The notes: a model not told the origin generated them from the sequence alone. A DNA stretch of 64,000 nt from Hesseltinella vesiculosa (GCA_002104935.1 MCGT01000003.1:310001-374000), one strand, 5' to 3'. Positions 44,637 to 56,459 are shown, numbered from the stretch's first letter. A program made the numbers and translations.

Positions 44637-45821
44637 ATGACCGCTTTGCCTTCTGCAACTTTCAATGGCACCGGCCATGCCAACACTTCTCGTTCGCTAC
44701 AGCTTTATGCTGAGGAATACCGTGTGATGGACAAGATCCATGCTGAGCTGAAACACGCCTCCAAAACATTGTACTGGCATGGCCATGGGCTTGGTCAGCT
44801 CATGTGCTTGACCTATCCTTTACTGCTGATGCTGGTGTTTGTGCCGGCGGCCTGGCCCTTGATCCAGCTCATCCGCAACCTGTCTGTGCCGTTTTGGCTC
44901 TTGGTGGCTCTCCAGCTTCATTGTCTACATGTGCTCAGTTGGGTCGCCCTGCTGGGCCTGCCATTGCATTTTTTGATTTGGTACTCTCCCCAAGGTTCTT
45001 TTCACGAGCTTTACCAGCTTATGAATCACCACCGCTCACACATGCTCGACTCTCTTGGCCCGACCCTGACCGGCTCGGAAGCCGGCCCAGCATGGCAGCC
45101 GCCAACCAGCCAGACCTCGATTTCGTCCACTCCTGCACGCCTCGGTCACCTGAAAGCCCCTGCCATGACCGACGACTTGTTTGGCCGCACCATGGCGTTG
45201 AACTACCCGACCATGAAATCGCGCGCAAGATGGATCCCGCTCTTGTGCAAGACCAAAGCCTTGGTCGATGGCTACATGGACCTCTTGCTGCCGTACCACA
45301 TGGCCTTGATCACCATGGAAGTCTGCTCGTTTTTGGCTCTGCTCACCCTCACCGACAAGACACAGTCGCTGTCCTTGGTCGAGATTGCCCAGGTGACCCA
45401 TCTCAGTACCATGCACACTTGTCTGTCCACCTTGTCGTTTGGCCTCTATCTGATGGTCCGTGTGCGTCAGCGCAATGGACCCAACTGTTTTTCCAATGCT
45501 CTGTCAGCTCTGCCTGACCAGCCCAGCCGCTCGCTCCGCCAATGTTCCCCTCGCCTAGCCTATCCACCTATCCGCAACATCAGCGCTCCCGACTTGTACC
45601 ACCCACCTCTCGACCTTCGCTCGGCATCGGCACGTCACAACCATGGTGAAGGGCCTTCCTCCTGCCCGAGCTCAGACGGTCTTGGCCAGCCAAACCTCAC
45701 CCAAGCCAATGACAAAACCTCCAAGTGTGTCCCCAGCCCCGACCCTCCCTCACCCAAACAGCACCTGTCCACCATCGTTGAAATGGAAGAGAGTGGTTTG
45801 ACGATAGTCAAACAAGAATAG
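44637..45821 (+). CDS. Unknown multi-pass membrane protein, 394 aa
   Basis: Not recognised. Intronless frame starting MTALPSATFNGTGHANTSRS. Membrane segments are predicted around LGQLMCLTYPLLLMLVFVP, AAWPLIQLI, VPFWLLVALQLHCLHVLSWV and ALLGLPLHFLIWYS, then, after an 80-residue hydrophilic loop, LLLPYHMALITMEVCSFLAL and THLSTMHTCLSTLSFGLYLM. The C-terminal 110 residues are Pro/Ser-rich and disordered. The arrangement, two hydrophobic clusters with a cytosolic-looking tail, suggests a fungus-specific membrane protein. The downstream ATG at residue about 31 (MDKIHAELKHASK) is an alternative start. Confidence 0.68.
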   Translation: MTALPSATFNGTGHANTSRSLQLYAEEYRVMDKIHAELKHASKTLYWHGHGLGQLMCLTYPLLLMLVFVPAAWPLIQLIRNLSVPFWLLVALQLHCLHVLSWVALLGLPLHFLIWYSPQGSFHELYQLMNHHRSHMLDSLGPTLTGSEAGPAWQPPTSQTSISSTPARLGHLKAPAMTDDLFGRTMALNYPTMKSRARWIPLLCKTKALVDGYMDLLLPYHMALITMEVCSFLALLTLTDKTQSLSLVEIAQVTHLSTMHTCLSTLSFGLYLMVRVRQRNGPNCFSNALSALPDQPSRSLRQCSPRLAYPPIRNISAPDLYHPPLDLRSASARHNHGEGPSSCPSSDGLGQPNLTQANDKTSKCVPSPDPPSPKQHLSTIVEMEESGLTIVKQE

Positions 45822-46046
45822 AAATAAAAAAAAAATCCACAAGCAATGCCTCGTGTGGTGCTTTTTCCTAGCCCTGATTGGTAGCGGCCTTCTTTTTTTT
45901 TTTTTTTTTTTGCGATTGAACTCGCACTTTTTTTTTTTCCTTTTCACCAAACGATAAAGAAAAAGTAAAGAAGAGAGCCATTGAACTTTCTTTTTCTTTT
46001 GCTGCTCCTTTTCTTTGTTTTCATTCCCACCCCTACACTGTTGAAT

Positions 46047-47644
46047 ATGGGCAACTCGGCATCCACCGAGCAAATGGCTTCCAACCAACTAAATAGACAA
46101 AACAGCAAATCCTCTAAAGAAATGACACACACCGACTTTGCATCCTTGTCCCTCGAAGAAGCAAACAAGCCCACGCATCCAGTTGGCCAACAGCATACCA
46201 ACATCGATCTCACCACGCCATCCACAATAGCTGCCGCGCCATCCCCAACCGTCGTCGCTACCAGCACCCCCATTGTCACCCACTTGCCTGCCAACACGCC
46301 CACCCATGCCACCTCTCTGTTTTCGTCCAGTGCTCAACATGGCTGGACCTCATCTACCTCAACGGCGACGTCATCGTCACCACGACCCGTTCCCGGCAAG
46401 TCCGGTTGGGTATCCAGCACAGGTGCCAGCAGCCCTTGGTTCAGCGGCTCCTACTCATCCTCGACATCGTCCTCATTGCAACATCCGCCATCTTCTCTGA
46501 CCCAACCACCCCATCATGGGCCGACGCCGGTCGTGACCCAGCGACCACACCGTACGTCCATCAGTGGGCCCTATTATCGCGCTCGTGGCCATAGTGTCAA
46601 CCAGCAACAAGAACCCACCGAGGACGATATCCTTGCCTACAACCCATCCTCTACATCCCAGTACCCACATGCCACCTTTCCTGCTGTCCAACCCTCTCCT
46701 ACCACCTCGTCCTCTGCCTCTCATCCTCCCCGGATACAGCTGCCATCGCCTTCCATCCTGTCCTTCTCGCCCACCACTGCCAGTAAAATCGATACCTCTT
46801 CCTCGTCTGTTCTTTCTTCGCCTGTGGCGCCAAGCGTCGCCAATGGTAAGTGACAAAAGACGGTATCCTACCTGGTTGTCTCACCCCTCTCTTTACAGGT
46901 GTGCCCACCATCATCACTTGGTCTCAAGGTGGTAAAAATGTCTATGTCACTGGCACATTTAACGGTTGGAAACAAAAAATCAAATTGGTCAAGAGGTAAA
47001 CAGAGATAAAAAAAAATGGGAGAGAGTCTCATTTTTCCGCAGCTCGCACGATTTCAGCGCCGTGTTAGATTTACCACACGGCACCCATCGCTTAAAGTTC
47101 ATTGTGGACGATGAGTGGAAATGTTCAAACGATATGGAAACCGCCACCGACCCGGACGGCAACCTGGTGAACTACTTGCAAGTGATGGATGAGGACGACA
47201 TGGAAGAGGAGCTTCGTGAAGAAGAACTAGCCATGGCCCAGCGTAGAAACTCGGTCAACGAAAATGACTATGGCACTGAGATTCCCGCCGAGCTTTTGAC
47301 GTACGCTCAGCTGGCCCAAGGCACAGCCGGTGATCTGGACCCCCAGCAACGCCAGGCCGCACTGGATTGGGAACGCAAACTGCCCCAGCTTCCGGCTTTA
47401 CCACCTCATTTGGAAAAGGTCATGATGAATGCCAGCACCGTTAGCGAAGAAGACAACTCGGTTCTGCCAGTGCCGAACCATGTCACCCTCAACCACCTGT
47501 ATGCCTGTTCGATCAAAGATCAAGTCATGGCCCTGGCCACCACCTCACGCTATCGGAAAAAGGTAACGCCCAAACCAAAACGACCCAAGCTCACCCTCCT
47601 CTTTTTCTTAGTATGTCACTACCATGTATTTCCGACCTGTTTAA
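46047..47644 (+). CDS. SIP2: AMPK/SNF1 kinase beta subunit (Sip2/Gal83-like), 482 aa
   Basis: Scaffold subunit of the SNF1/AMPK heterotrimer, which senses energy and carbon status. Exons: 46047-46845, 46899-46995, 47043-47562, 47612-47644; 483 codons with stop. The N-terminus MGNSASTEQ is a canonical myristoylation signal, as in other beta subunits. About 240 disordered Ser/Thr/Pro residues follow, then the glycogen-binding/CBM48 domain: VPTIITWSQGGKNVYVTGTF, NGWKQKIKLVKRSSHDFSAV, LDLPHGTHRLKFIVDDEWKC and the NLVNYLQV strand. The ASC/AMPKBI domain has EIPAELLT, LPQLPALPPHLEKVMMN, PVPNHVTLNHLYACSIKDQV and MALATTSRYRKKYVTTMYFR. The last exon supplies only ten residues (YVTTMYFRPV), essential for the family's C-terminus. 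Confidence 0.95.
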
Positions 47645-48931
47645 TCACCAGCCATTGCCCCAATTTACATTCTTTCACACCCTTGCACTTTTTTATCGCT
47701 GCTTTGAATAATAATAAACCATAAAAAAAGAACATTTCCTCGATCGTTTGTCTTTTTGAGCCAAGAATCTATCACCGACAATTCAAAAGCCTTCTCCAAA
47801 AAAAGGGGGGGAGTGGGCTTTGACCAGATCGCCTGTGCACCTGGGTCATCAGAGATGTTAAAACGAAACGCAAGCGTTGGCTGGACGGCCTACATCCATC
47901 GGCCAGATTTTTTCAATACACCCAAACCAAGGCAAAATGACAGCTCGATCTGATAGCCTTTCCTTGGCCAAATTCAACGTCCGTGCAGGACCCTCCATTC
48001 CAGCCTGGTGCAAGCAGGGCCGCTCAAGCCACCCTTTGCAAACTGTGCCTCTACTGGTCACCTCAAAATCAGGTGGTATGAGGTCAGCCAATCAAAACCC
48101 GAAGTCGCTGACAAAGTCAAAAAACCAATCAAAATCATTCGTTCGATTGAACAGACTCCCAGCTTACGGCGTTTGGCAAACATCCCATTTTTTCATTTTT
48201 CAGCATCAGTGGAGCCAAGGCAAAAAGAGGAGGCCCAATGGGAGCCGATAGGACACTGCCAGACGACGCCAAGCAGACGGATGCCCTGAAAGAAAGGAGC
48301 AATAAGAAAGGGATGGAGGGCTGTGCACGATGAGCGGAGTAGGAAACAACTGGTCCTGTCCTTCGCTGCTGCCACGCCCCTGATCACTTTCCAAGCAATG
48401 GACAGTTTAAAAGCCAAGAAAATAAAAGATATCAAAATGGATGATAAACTAATTTATGCATGTTTATAGTTTAAATCTTGAAAAGCAGAAATACCGTTTT
48501 TTTTTTTAATTTAATGAGTGGCTTTATGTGTGACAATTGCGTCAATGAGGTCAGTGGAGCCAGTGGAGCGAAAAGGATCCACGTTGTGCAACCATGCTGT
48601 TTGAAAGAGTTTGGAACGGATTTGCACATGTGTGACAAGGTGCGTTTTTTTTTTTGGGGGGGGGGGAAGAAGACAAAAAGGCGGAACTAAAACTTTACAC
48701 AAATGGAGGAGTTGGTTCTTGGCAATTGCCCAAACGTGCTTCAGGACCCAATTTATTGCCTTTCGAAAAAACGTGGAGGATGCCAAATGCATAAAACGAT
48801 TTTTTATTTTTGACGAAAGAAATGGGAATACAAAGAGGGAAAAAAAAAAAAAAAAAAAAGTCGGCTATAATACAATGACGAGAGGGATAAATGGGAAAAA
48901 CGGAAGATGTAAAAAACGTGCTCAGCGACGT
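47645..48931. other. Intergenic, 1.3 kb, no gene seen
   Basis: Contains AATAAA at 47713-47718 (end of the AMPK beta transcript) and poly-A/poly-T runs. No coherent coding signal on either strand; short frames carry no motif. Confidence 0.5.
47713..47718 (+). terminator. Polyadenylation signal AATAAA of the AMPK beta gene
   Basis: AATAAA 68 nt after the TAA stop. Confidence 0.5.
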
Positions 48932-50492
48932 TTATGAGTCTTCAGGGGGATGGTCGGAAGGCAAATCAAAATAATCAATCACATTGACGCCAGGATGGTC
49001 TAGCCGTTCGTTCATGATTTGATTTGTGAAGCTGCTCTTCCTACCACAGACGCCAGGAGCCCCGGCAAGGAAGCCGCTGGCTCGCATGGCCAGGAGTTTG
49101 TCCAAGATGCCAAGCCATCCGGGGTCTTGCCTGGAGATGTGGTTCGTGACGGGAAGCACGGTCCAGTTGTCGGGCAGCTGCATGTCCTGAGGAGGATCGC
49201 CCAGGTGGGTGACCTTGACTTGGACGTGTTGATAGACGTATTGCATGGCCTGGTGGTGGTAGACGGTGAGGTTGTTGGCGCTGAAGGAGGCCGACGCTGG
49301 TATGAGCCTGAGCTTGCCTTTGCTTTGCTCCGTCCCGTTCGTGTCAATCACATGCTGCACGCCCTGCACATCAAAGACGTGCGGATAGTCGGTCAATAAA
49401 AACAAGGTCGGTTGGCCGCTCTGCTCAGCATCGTTGTTCGTCGTGTTGGTCAAGGTCGGGACTTTGTCATTGATGTAGTCGACCAGGGTATGGGCGCAGG
49501 CAACCAGGTTTTCCGCCGGCTGAACTCGTTCGGTTCGCCAGTGGACAGCCCAGTAAGGTGACAGCTGGTTGGCAATCAAATCAGCTTGAGCGCGGATCTC
49601 ATCGCTGTAGGGTATAGGCACTTCCGAGGCTGGGTTGTGAACAAATGGGAACCTGAGGGGAAAAATTCAGCATGACGGGCTTTTTTTTTTTTTCCCATTC
49701 TTACCGTCGATCGTAAAACACGCTGAGCACTTCCATTTTGTCGGTGATTTCATCCTTGACAGTTTGGCCAGTCGTATGGTCTCGGTAGATGCCTAGAAAG
49801 AAATCCTTGACGGCATCTTCGTAATAGAGGCGGCGGTTGGGATTGCCGGTTTCATTCAGATACAAGCGGCGTTCAGGGAGGCCGTTCATGTTCAGGAGAC
49901 GCTGGACTGCAAAGCAGTTGGGAGATTCGTCGGCGTGGCCACGGAGGTTGACGTGGATGTGCATGGACTGGGAAGTGGCTGGTCGTTCGATAGCTTGCCG
50001 TTCCTGGAGCCATTGTTTGAAGTCGGTCATGGTGATGTGGTTAAAATACTGCTGGTTGTTCAATGCCCACGACCGGGAATAGTAAAATTCAAAGTCATGG
50101 TCCAAGCACGCTCCCAGACGACTGCTGCCAACGTTGGGCAAGACAATCGTACGGTTGACAAGGCCGGACATGAAGGCCAGCTGTCGAAAGTGCATCTGTG
50201 CTTTGGATTCTAAAGAACGACGTATCAGCTCAAACGTCATAGGGAACCCCAGCTTACCTTGCTCAAGAATAAAGACAGGCAGAACAAACCGGCACGGTCC
50301 ACCACAGTATTTCCGATCGATTTCTTGTCGTTGCATCACCAGCTGGTCATTGTCATCCAGATCGTACATGGCTGGAGACAGCCATTGCGCTGGCTGTTCA
50401 TCAAGCGTGTGCCAGCGATAGAGGAATCCTGTCATACCAAGGACAATCACAACCAGTAGCACCAGTTGGATACGACGAAAGGAAAACATCAT
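48932..50492 (-). CDS. O-fucosyltransferase-like type II membrane protein, 486 aa
   Basis: Predicted Golgi or ER glycosyltransferase of the GDP-fucose O-fucosyltransferase-like superfamily. Exons: 50492-50258, 50209-49705, 49652-48932; 487 codons with stop. A short basic N-terminus (MMFSFRRIQ) is followed by one membrane anchor (LVLLVVIVLGMTGFLY), so type II topology with a lumenal catalytic part. FLAFMSGLVNRT-like helix SKAQMHFRQLAFMSGLVNRT, IVLPNVGSSRLGAC, a later YWAVHWRTERV segment where the Arg corresponds to the GDP-binding Arg of this fold, and a C-terminal SGFLAGAPGVCGRKSSFTNQ segment are all superfamily-like. Acceptor and true sugar donor cannot be told. An in-frame ATG further upstream (50618) would add a second hydrophobic stretch; the ATG at 50492 gives the more normal anchor. 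Confidence 0.7.
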
Positions 50493-51131
50493 ACAAAAAA
50501 AAAGGAGTTGATGGGGAAAGAGATAAGAATGCCCAAACCACAATAAAAAAAAATAAACTGCTGAAGAGAAAAAGAAGAAAAAGAGCCTAAAAAAAAGAAC
50601 CATCATGGCGGGTTTCATTCACGCTGAAAAGTTTGCTCATCGATGGGTGATGGCATTAACCTTTTTTGGAACAACGACCTTTTTTATTCCGCTCCTCCCC
50701 CCAATTCTTTGCTACTAGTTTGTTTTCTCCTTAATCGTCTTCCCCTCCTTCACCAGCCATTCATACTTCTTGTAAATGGATCAAGGGCCAACCATCATCC
50801 AAAAAATAAATAGCCAATGGTGCAGACTCTTGGTGTTTGTTTCTCGTCCTTGGTGACCACCAGGCTGATCGATCGTTTGTCGCTGATTGGCCAGAGACGG
50901 ATTCCCATTTCCTTCCTGGTCTTCCAGACCCTGCGTCCGGCCCAATGACCTTTTTTGATGCCTTGACGTTTTTTACCTCCCAAAAATCGATGCAACGATT
51001 TCATAGGCATCACCTGGCAACAAGTCCCATTTTTATTTTTAGGTCACCGGCTGTCAAAGCAAGAAAAGAAGAACGGTTTTAATACAAGGCATGAATGAGA
51101 GAATCTAATGAGAAAGCGTTTGGCGCAAGCG
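50493..51131. other. Intergenic between O-fucosyltransferase-like gene and RPE
   Basis: No coding signal. Holds the promoter side of the left gene and the 3' flank of the epimerase gene. Confidence 0.5.
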
Positions 51132-52025
51132 TCAGTTGGGCTTGCGCCAGGCTAGTTGGGCCTGATTGACCTTTTCACGGAAGTTGGTGATGACTTGGGC
51201 AGGGTCTTGGGCTTTGAAGATGCCAGTGCCGGCAACAATCACATTGGCCCCAGCCTCGGCAGACACGTCAATGGTGTCGAGCGCAAGTCCGCCGTCTACT
51301 TCAATGTCCAGGTTTGGATACAGCTTGCGCAGCTGCTCAACCTTGGGCAGGCATTGGGCCATAAATCGCTGGCCACCAAATCCTGGTTCGACCGTCATCA
51401 CCAAAATCATGTCGACTTGCTCGGCCACTTCACCAAGCACGGCTTCAACAGGTGTATTAGGCTTCACCGCCACACCCGCTTGCATACCAGCCGCATGGAT
51501 CTGTTTGATCAGACCCACAGGGTCGTTGGTGGCTTCAATATGGAAGGTATACATTTGGCCGCCCGCCTTGGCAATGTCATCCACCCATTGTGAAGGGTTA
51601 GACACCATCATGTGGCAATCTAGGTGTTCCCGTCAAACAGGTCAGCTTACTTTCCTTTGCCTCCTTTTGCATTACCAAAATAAGCTTCGGTGTGAGGGCG
51701 AAGTGCTTGAATGATAGGCGCACCAAAGGTGATGTTGGGGACAAAGTGACTAATAAAAAAATGAGCGACTCACTCGACTTTCTTAAAACCTTACCCATCC
51801 ATGACATCTAACATAATCACAATGGATACAGAGTAAAAGAAAAGAAAAAAGTTATCAAACAAATCCATGGGATGCAATAAAAACCAGTAACGAGGTCGAG
51901 CAGACGTCGTTTGATTTACCTAAATGGAGCCAGTCGGCCCCATTCTTGTGCATACGCTTGGCCTCAACAGCCAAGTTGGCAAAGTCAGACGACAGCATCG
52001 ATGGTGAGATCTTGGCTTCGGGCAT
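51132..52025 (-). CDS. RPE1: Ribulose-phosphate 3-epimerase, 226 aa
   Basis: Interconverts ribulose-5-phosphate and xylulose-5-phosphate in the pentose phosphate pathway. Exons: 52025-51920, 51807-51795 (13 nt), 51749-51676, 51619-51132; 227 codons with stop. The TIM-barrel landmarks are intact: [34 protein letters not shown] (metal and catalytic Asp in DVMDG, His in the GHFVPN part), [20 protein letters not shown] (metal His), [58 protein letters not shown] (catalytic Asp in EVDGG) and [12 protein letters not shown]. The active-site DVMDG is assembled across three exons, the middle one only 13 nt long. Divergent from MZT1 with 422 bp between start codons. Confidence 0.96.
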
Positions 52026-52447
52026 CGTGATTATTTTATAGCAGTGAATGAAGAAAAGATAAAAAAAAAAAAAATGAAAGCGCAAGAAGCCCGAAAAATT
52101 GTGTTTGGGTTACTTTCTGGAGCTGCATGCGGTCTTTTAATTTTTGCCCTTGCAATCCTGGTGCACATTCCAACAACGCCCAAGTTCACCCAAAGATGAC
52201 GAACGAATGACATCCTTTCATACCTCTTTGATATTGCCCAAACGGGACAAAGTTGGAGGAATGGCTATTTTCCATTAGCTCCAACACGTCGGCTGAACTA
52301 CCCATTTCCCAATGGCTCGAGGCCGGTCCCTTTCCATGTCGAAGGCCCAGAAATGCCCTAGGCTGATTGGCTGCAAACACCCTGAATTGGAATGCAGCCG
52401 TGGCGATTTTTTTTTTCCTGCCACCTTCCTCTACTTTCTCCAAGAAC
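52026..52447. promoter_or_regulatory. Divergent intergenic region, RPE1/MZT1
   Basis: 422 bp between opposing start codons; must contain both promoters. A poly-A run at 52061-52073 lies next to the RPE start. No individual site is identifiable with confidence. Confidence 0.5.
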
Positions 52448-52823
52448 ATGATCAGCTCATCCAGCAGTGATATCAAAGACACCATGGACAGTAAGTCATA
52501 GGATATGTACGGCGACTTTCCCAAGTAGGCGTGTATACCTAACTCTTTTTTTTTGTTACTTTTGCTGATGACATTAGTTCTCCATGAGATTTCCTCTATT
52601 TTGAATGCAAAACTTGACAAGGAAACCCTCGCCTTGTGTGTGTCTCTTTGTGAAAAAGGCGTCAATCCTGAAGCATTGGCAGTAAGTACAGTTTATTCTT
52701 CCTCTACCTACAGCACTCATAAACTCTGTCCTTCATTCTGCTTTCGTTATATTTTTTTAGATCATCATCAAAGACTTGCAAAAACAGGCGTCCCCATCTG
52801 CCTCGACCTCCTCTCAAGCATAA
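52448..52823 (+). CDS. MZT1: MOZART1 (mitotic-spindle organizing protein 1), 69 aa
   Basis: Small subunit of the gamma-tubulin ring complex that binds GCP N-termini and recruits the complex to spindle pole bodies. Exons: 52448-52490, 52578-52681, 52761-52823; 70 codons with stop, phases agree. Sequence: [20 protein letters not shown], then [29 protein letters not shown] and [15 protein letters not shown]. It matches the MOZART1 core: (R/K)(E/D)TMDVLLEIS, LD(M/K)ETLxxCVxLCExGxNPEALA and VIKEL. The three exons are too short to stand out individually. AATAAA at 52972-52977 is a likely polyadenylation signal. Confidence 0.93.
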
Positions 52824-52971
52824 ACTCGTTCAGCAATGATCTTGCCCCTTATCGATACCAAACATACCCTGCTTCTGCTACACCATGCCGCTGTCTTCAA
52901 CAAGCGAATATCCCAACGAAATCGCCTCGGTGCCACTTCCTCTGTACAACGGCAGCTCATAACTCTTTGAC

Positions 52972-52977
52972 AATAAA
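52972..52977 (+). terminator. Polyadenylation signal AATAAA of MZT1
   Basis: AATAAA 148 nt after the stop codon. Confidence 0.4.
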
Positions 52978-53348
52978 GCAGTAGCATGATAGGGCGAGAG
53001 CAAGACTTTTTAGACTGTCAGGTTGGTGGTACAGGGCAGGGCCAGCACATGGAAAAGAAGACCAAGAAGAGCCAACGACGCTTTTTTTTTCATTGCGGTT
53101 CTTCCTCGCGTGTAGTTCAGTGCAATGACTATCTACACACCCTTCCATTTGTCCATATCACTTGGAAAAACAAATGCCAACAGTTGAAGAGAAAGAGCTG
53201 GTCTAACAAAATAGGAAGCCAAGAGCACTGCGGCGCAATCAAGCAAACATGGACGGACTCCGCCAAAGAAAAGCCACTCCATTTTTTTTTTTTTGAATGA
53301 GTACCCATTTTTTTTTGACCCTTTTTCTTCGCTTTTATTGATTGAACA

Positions 53349-54453
53349 ATGTCGACCAAATTCAAGGCTGCTAAAGAAGTGACACAGCATGGCAAAGATG
53401 CCAAGGTGCAAGACAAACGTATCAACAAGCAACGTGTCATGTTATTGTCGTCTCGCGGGATCATTTACCGGTATGTTTTATAAAAGAGGATAATCGCCCA
53501 TACCAAAACGATCACTCATTTTTTTCTGATCGTCGTTCTATAGTCACCGTCACTTGATGATGGATCTCGAAGGGCTCTTGCCTCATGCTAAAAAAGATGC
53601 CAAACTCGATACCAAATCCGATCTTTACTTGCTGAATGAACTTGCCGAGCTGAACAACTGCAACAATGCTATCTTTTTCGAAGTACGCAAACGACAAGAC
53701 TTGTATCTATGGATGTCAAAAACCCCCAATGGCCCTTCTGTCAAGTTCCATGTGCAAAACTGTAAGCTATCTCAGACGCAGTGGTTTTGGGTACCAGCCT
53801 GGGTCACTCACCTTTTTTTCGCGTCCTTTTTTTTTTTTTTGCAGTACACACCTTGGACGAATTGAAAATGACCGGCAACTGTTTAAAGGGCTCGCGCCAT
53901 GTGCTGTCGTTTGACAAGAACTTTGACAGCGCTCCTCATTGGCAACTGCTGAAGGAACTGCTGGGCCAAGTGTTCAACGTGCCCAAAGGCAGCCGCAAAT
54001 CAAAGCCCTTTATCGACCATGTCCTCTCTTTCTCCATCGTCGACAACCGCATCTGGTTCCGCAACTATCAAATCGTTGAAAAGACCGCCCAAAACACTCC
54101 CAACTTCTCCTTGGAAGACAAGATCGATGATATCTCGTTGGTGGAAATCGGCCCCCGTTTCTGTTTGACTGTGGTCCGCATCTTTGACGGCTCCTTTGGT
54201 GGTCCCACCGTCTATGAAAACACTGAATTTGTCCATCCTAACTACGTAAGCCCTTTGTTTTTGACGCATTTCCTTTTATCTGTCACCTGACCACCCTTGT
54301 CTTCTTTTTGTGCAGGTGCGATCATTGGAACGACGATCCAAGAGCCAAAAATACGCCAAGCGTCAAGTGTCTATCAAGGAACGCGACGCCCGTATCCAAC
54401 AAGCCGAACAGTCCAAGGAAACAGAACTTAGCAACAAGAACGTGTTCTCTTAA
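53349..54453 (+). CDS. BRX1: BRX1, 60S ribosome biogenesis factor, 292 aa
   Basis: Nucleolar Brix-domain protein needed for large-subunit rRNA maturation. Exons: 53349-53470, 53544-53761, 53845-54245, 54316-54453; 293 codons with stop. Landmarks: NKQRVMLLSSRGIIYRHRHL, MMDLEGLLPHAKKDAKLDTK, LNELAELNNCNNAIFFEVRK, RQDLYLWMSKTPNGPSVKFH, VLSFDKNFDSAPHWQLLKEL, FIDHVLSFSIVDNRIWFRNY, DISLVEIGPRFCLTVVRIFD and SFGGPTVYENTEFVHPN. These are the standard BRX1 blocks over the whole Brix domain. The C-terminal tail is Lys/Arg/Glu-rich. Length matches the yeast protein (291 aa). AATAAA at 54536-54541 follows. Confidence 0.96.
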
Positions 54454-54535
54454 ATCTTTTCCCCATCTCTTACTCCCCATATCCACGAACCTCTTCATTG
54501 TTTAATGCATAGAAAAAGAAAAAAAAAGTCGCTTC

Positions 54536-54541
54536 AATAAA
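54536..54541 (+). terminator. Polyadenylation signal AATAAA of BRX1
   Basis: AATAAA 82 nt after the TAA stop. Confidence 0.5.
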
Positions 54542-55059
54542 CGTCACCTCAGCAGCAACAAAAAAAAAAGAAAGAAAAAAGGGCGTCGTCGTTGCGGGGT
54601 GAAGACCAAAAAGGATGTTCCCCTGAGCCTCCTTTCAAGAGCGTTTGCCGACGAGGACACCTGGGAAAAAAAAAGTCAATGAGTCAGAACCATTTGTGTT
54701 TGATACGACACTTTCTGGCAAATCTATATCTTGACACAACGAGGTGAGGATAGAAAGACAACGGAGACAAAGCCAATAGACCACATTCAAGCTTTTTCAC
54801 CATGCATATTTCCAGAGCCTGGATTCTCTTGATTGACTTGAGGAAAGAGATTTGGCACTTGAAGAATATCACTGCGTTTCTGCTAAAGGACAAACGCTTT
54901 CCGCCCTTGCTTTCAAAAAAACACTTCATTCCGATCAGAGGGTCATTGCCCACTCTCAAACCCTCTTTTTTTCCTTGTCGATTCAAAACTCATCACTTCG
55001 CTCGTTTTTTTATTATTTTTATTTATTTCACCTTGTACTTTCGTGCTGATGGGTAAGCG

Positions 55060-56160
55060 TTGTGCTCAGCAATGGTCGGATCGAAAACCTTTGCTAAGCA
55101 ATAAAGATGAAACGGAGGCAAAGGAGATCCTCTTGAATTCCAACGTCACATCAAGGCGAAACTGTTGAATGCCAATGACCATAGCAAGACCAAGATGGAG
55201 CTGGACAATGTTTTACGGCTACCAAAGGTCAACTGAAGTATATTGATGATGCCCGTCACTGGAAGCCCGGTTCCTTTATCGCAAAATACAGCAAGAAGAA
55301 CACGTTCATGCAAGTCTGGAAAAGCTCGATGAATGAGTCATTTGCATCATTGTCCTCTGAAATATTAGCCGAAGCCATGGGTAACTGCATCAAAAGAGCA
55401 AGCGTCCTGCTCTACTGCGTTCCCCTTGTCCACCGACCCATCCTCTTCCTCCACTCCACCTACCACCAAGATAAAAGAAGAGATCCTTGGGGTTCACAAG
55501 AGCGTGACATCGATCCTGGCAAGTGATTTCCAATCTGACGCCGGGTCCAGCACTGAGAAATGAGCTCTCCGGGTTATTCAAGACAGCGATGAGTGAAGTG
55601 ACCAATTACTGGCAAGGAATGACATTTTTAGTGCAAGCGACTTTGCTAAAATTTGCTACGACTCAGAGTCCTGATTGGTACAGTACAATGGTATGATGGA
55701 TATCAGACCAGCTGATGGACTCACCTTATTTTTTGAGTCAGGTCTGAGTCGCCAGAAATGACGTTTTTTTTGCGCTTCCACCCCCTACTCGTGCGTTGAC
55801 GGCCGATTTATTCTCAATTGACCACATACAATACCTCTTCTTATCAACAACCTTCGGCAAGACCCAGGCGTCCACAACAGCCAACCACCCAGTGTGGTCC
55901 TATCTGACGTGGATGTTACAACTCGTCGTCCTGACCTTGGCATCATGACCAGCGACCTGCGATCCATCTACAACAACAAGTTGGAAACCAACATTCAAAA
56001 CCTTCTTTCTGGGAAATCACTCAAGACCATGCTACAATATCTGCTGTGCCTGCTCCTGTGACTTTGGCTTGACCCACCGAGCGAGAACAACGCCACCATG
56101 ACTGCCGCCAAGGCTGCAAATATCGAGGTAAAGCTGCCCATCACCCTGCAGTCCAACAAG
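55060..56160 (+). pseudogene. Decayed unidentified coding region upstream of Fanzor
   Basis: Plus-strand fragments in changing frames: QQWSDRKPLLSNKDETEAKE near 55070, NELSGLFKTAMSEVTNYWQG then LVQATLLKFATTQ near 55560-55660, VVLSDVDVTTRRPDLGIMTS and DLRSIYNNKLETNIQNLLSG at about 55890-56020, and NNATMTAAKAANIEVKLPIT at about 56085-56150. Each looks like real protein rather than chance, and together they suggest one inactivated gene. Family not recognised. Confidence 0.35.
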
Positions 56161-56459
56161 TAAATGGACCAATGCTTTTCCTTTTTTTAAAAAAAAAAAA
56201 ATAGGCAGCCGAAGCGAACGAGGTACATGAGTTGAAGCAAAGTGGATTAGATAAAGTACGAGGAACTCAGATTGTATGGCCAAGGCAGGTTGGGATTTAC
56301 TATCACGTACGTGTATGGCAATTGCTTTAGCTCTTCAGAGTACTATCAATGCTACGCTCATTAAAATTATGTGTGCTTCTCTTTGGGAACGAGTTTATTT
56401 TTTGATACTTTGTTTACGGATGATCTAGAAAATAAAAGGGTGAGGTTTATACAGGTATG

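Larger units (their letters stand above)
54454..56459. other. 2-kb interval with decayed coding remnants
   Basis: No intact gene. AATAAA at 54536-54541 ends the BRX1 transcript. Beyond about 55060 several short frames on the plus strand have protein-like composition but are broken by stops and frame changes (see the pseudogene entry). A small plus frame at 54802-55056 has no recognised match. Confidence 0.45.
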
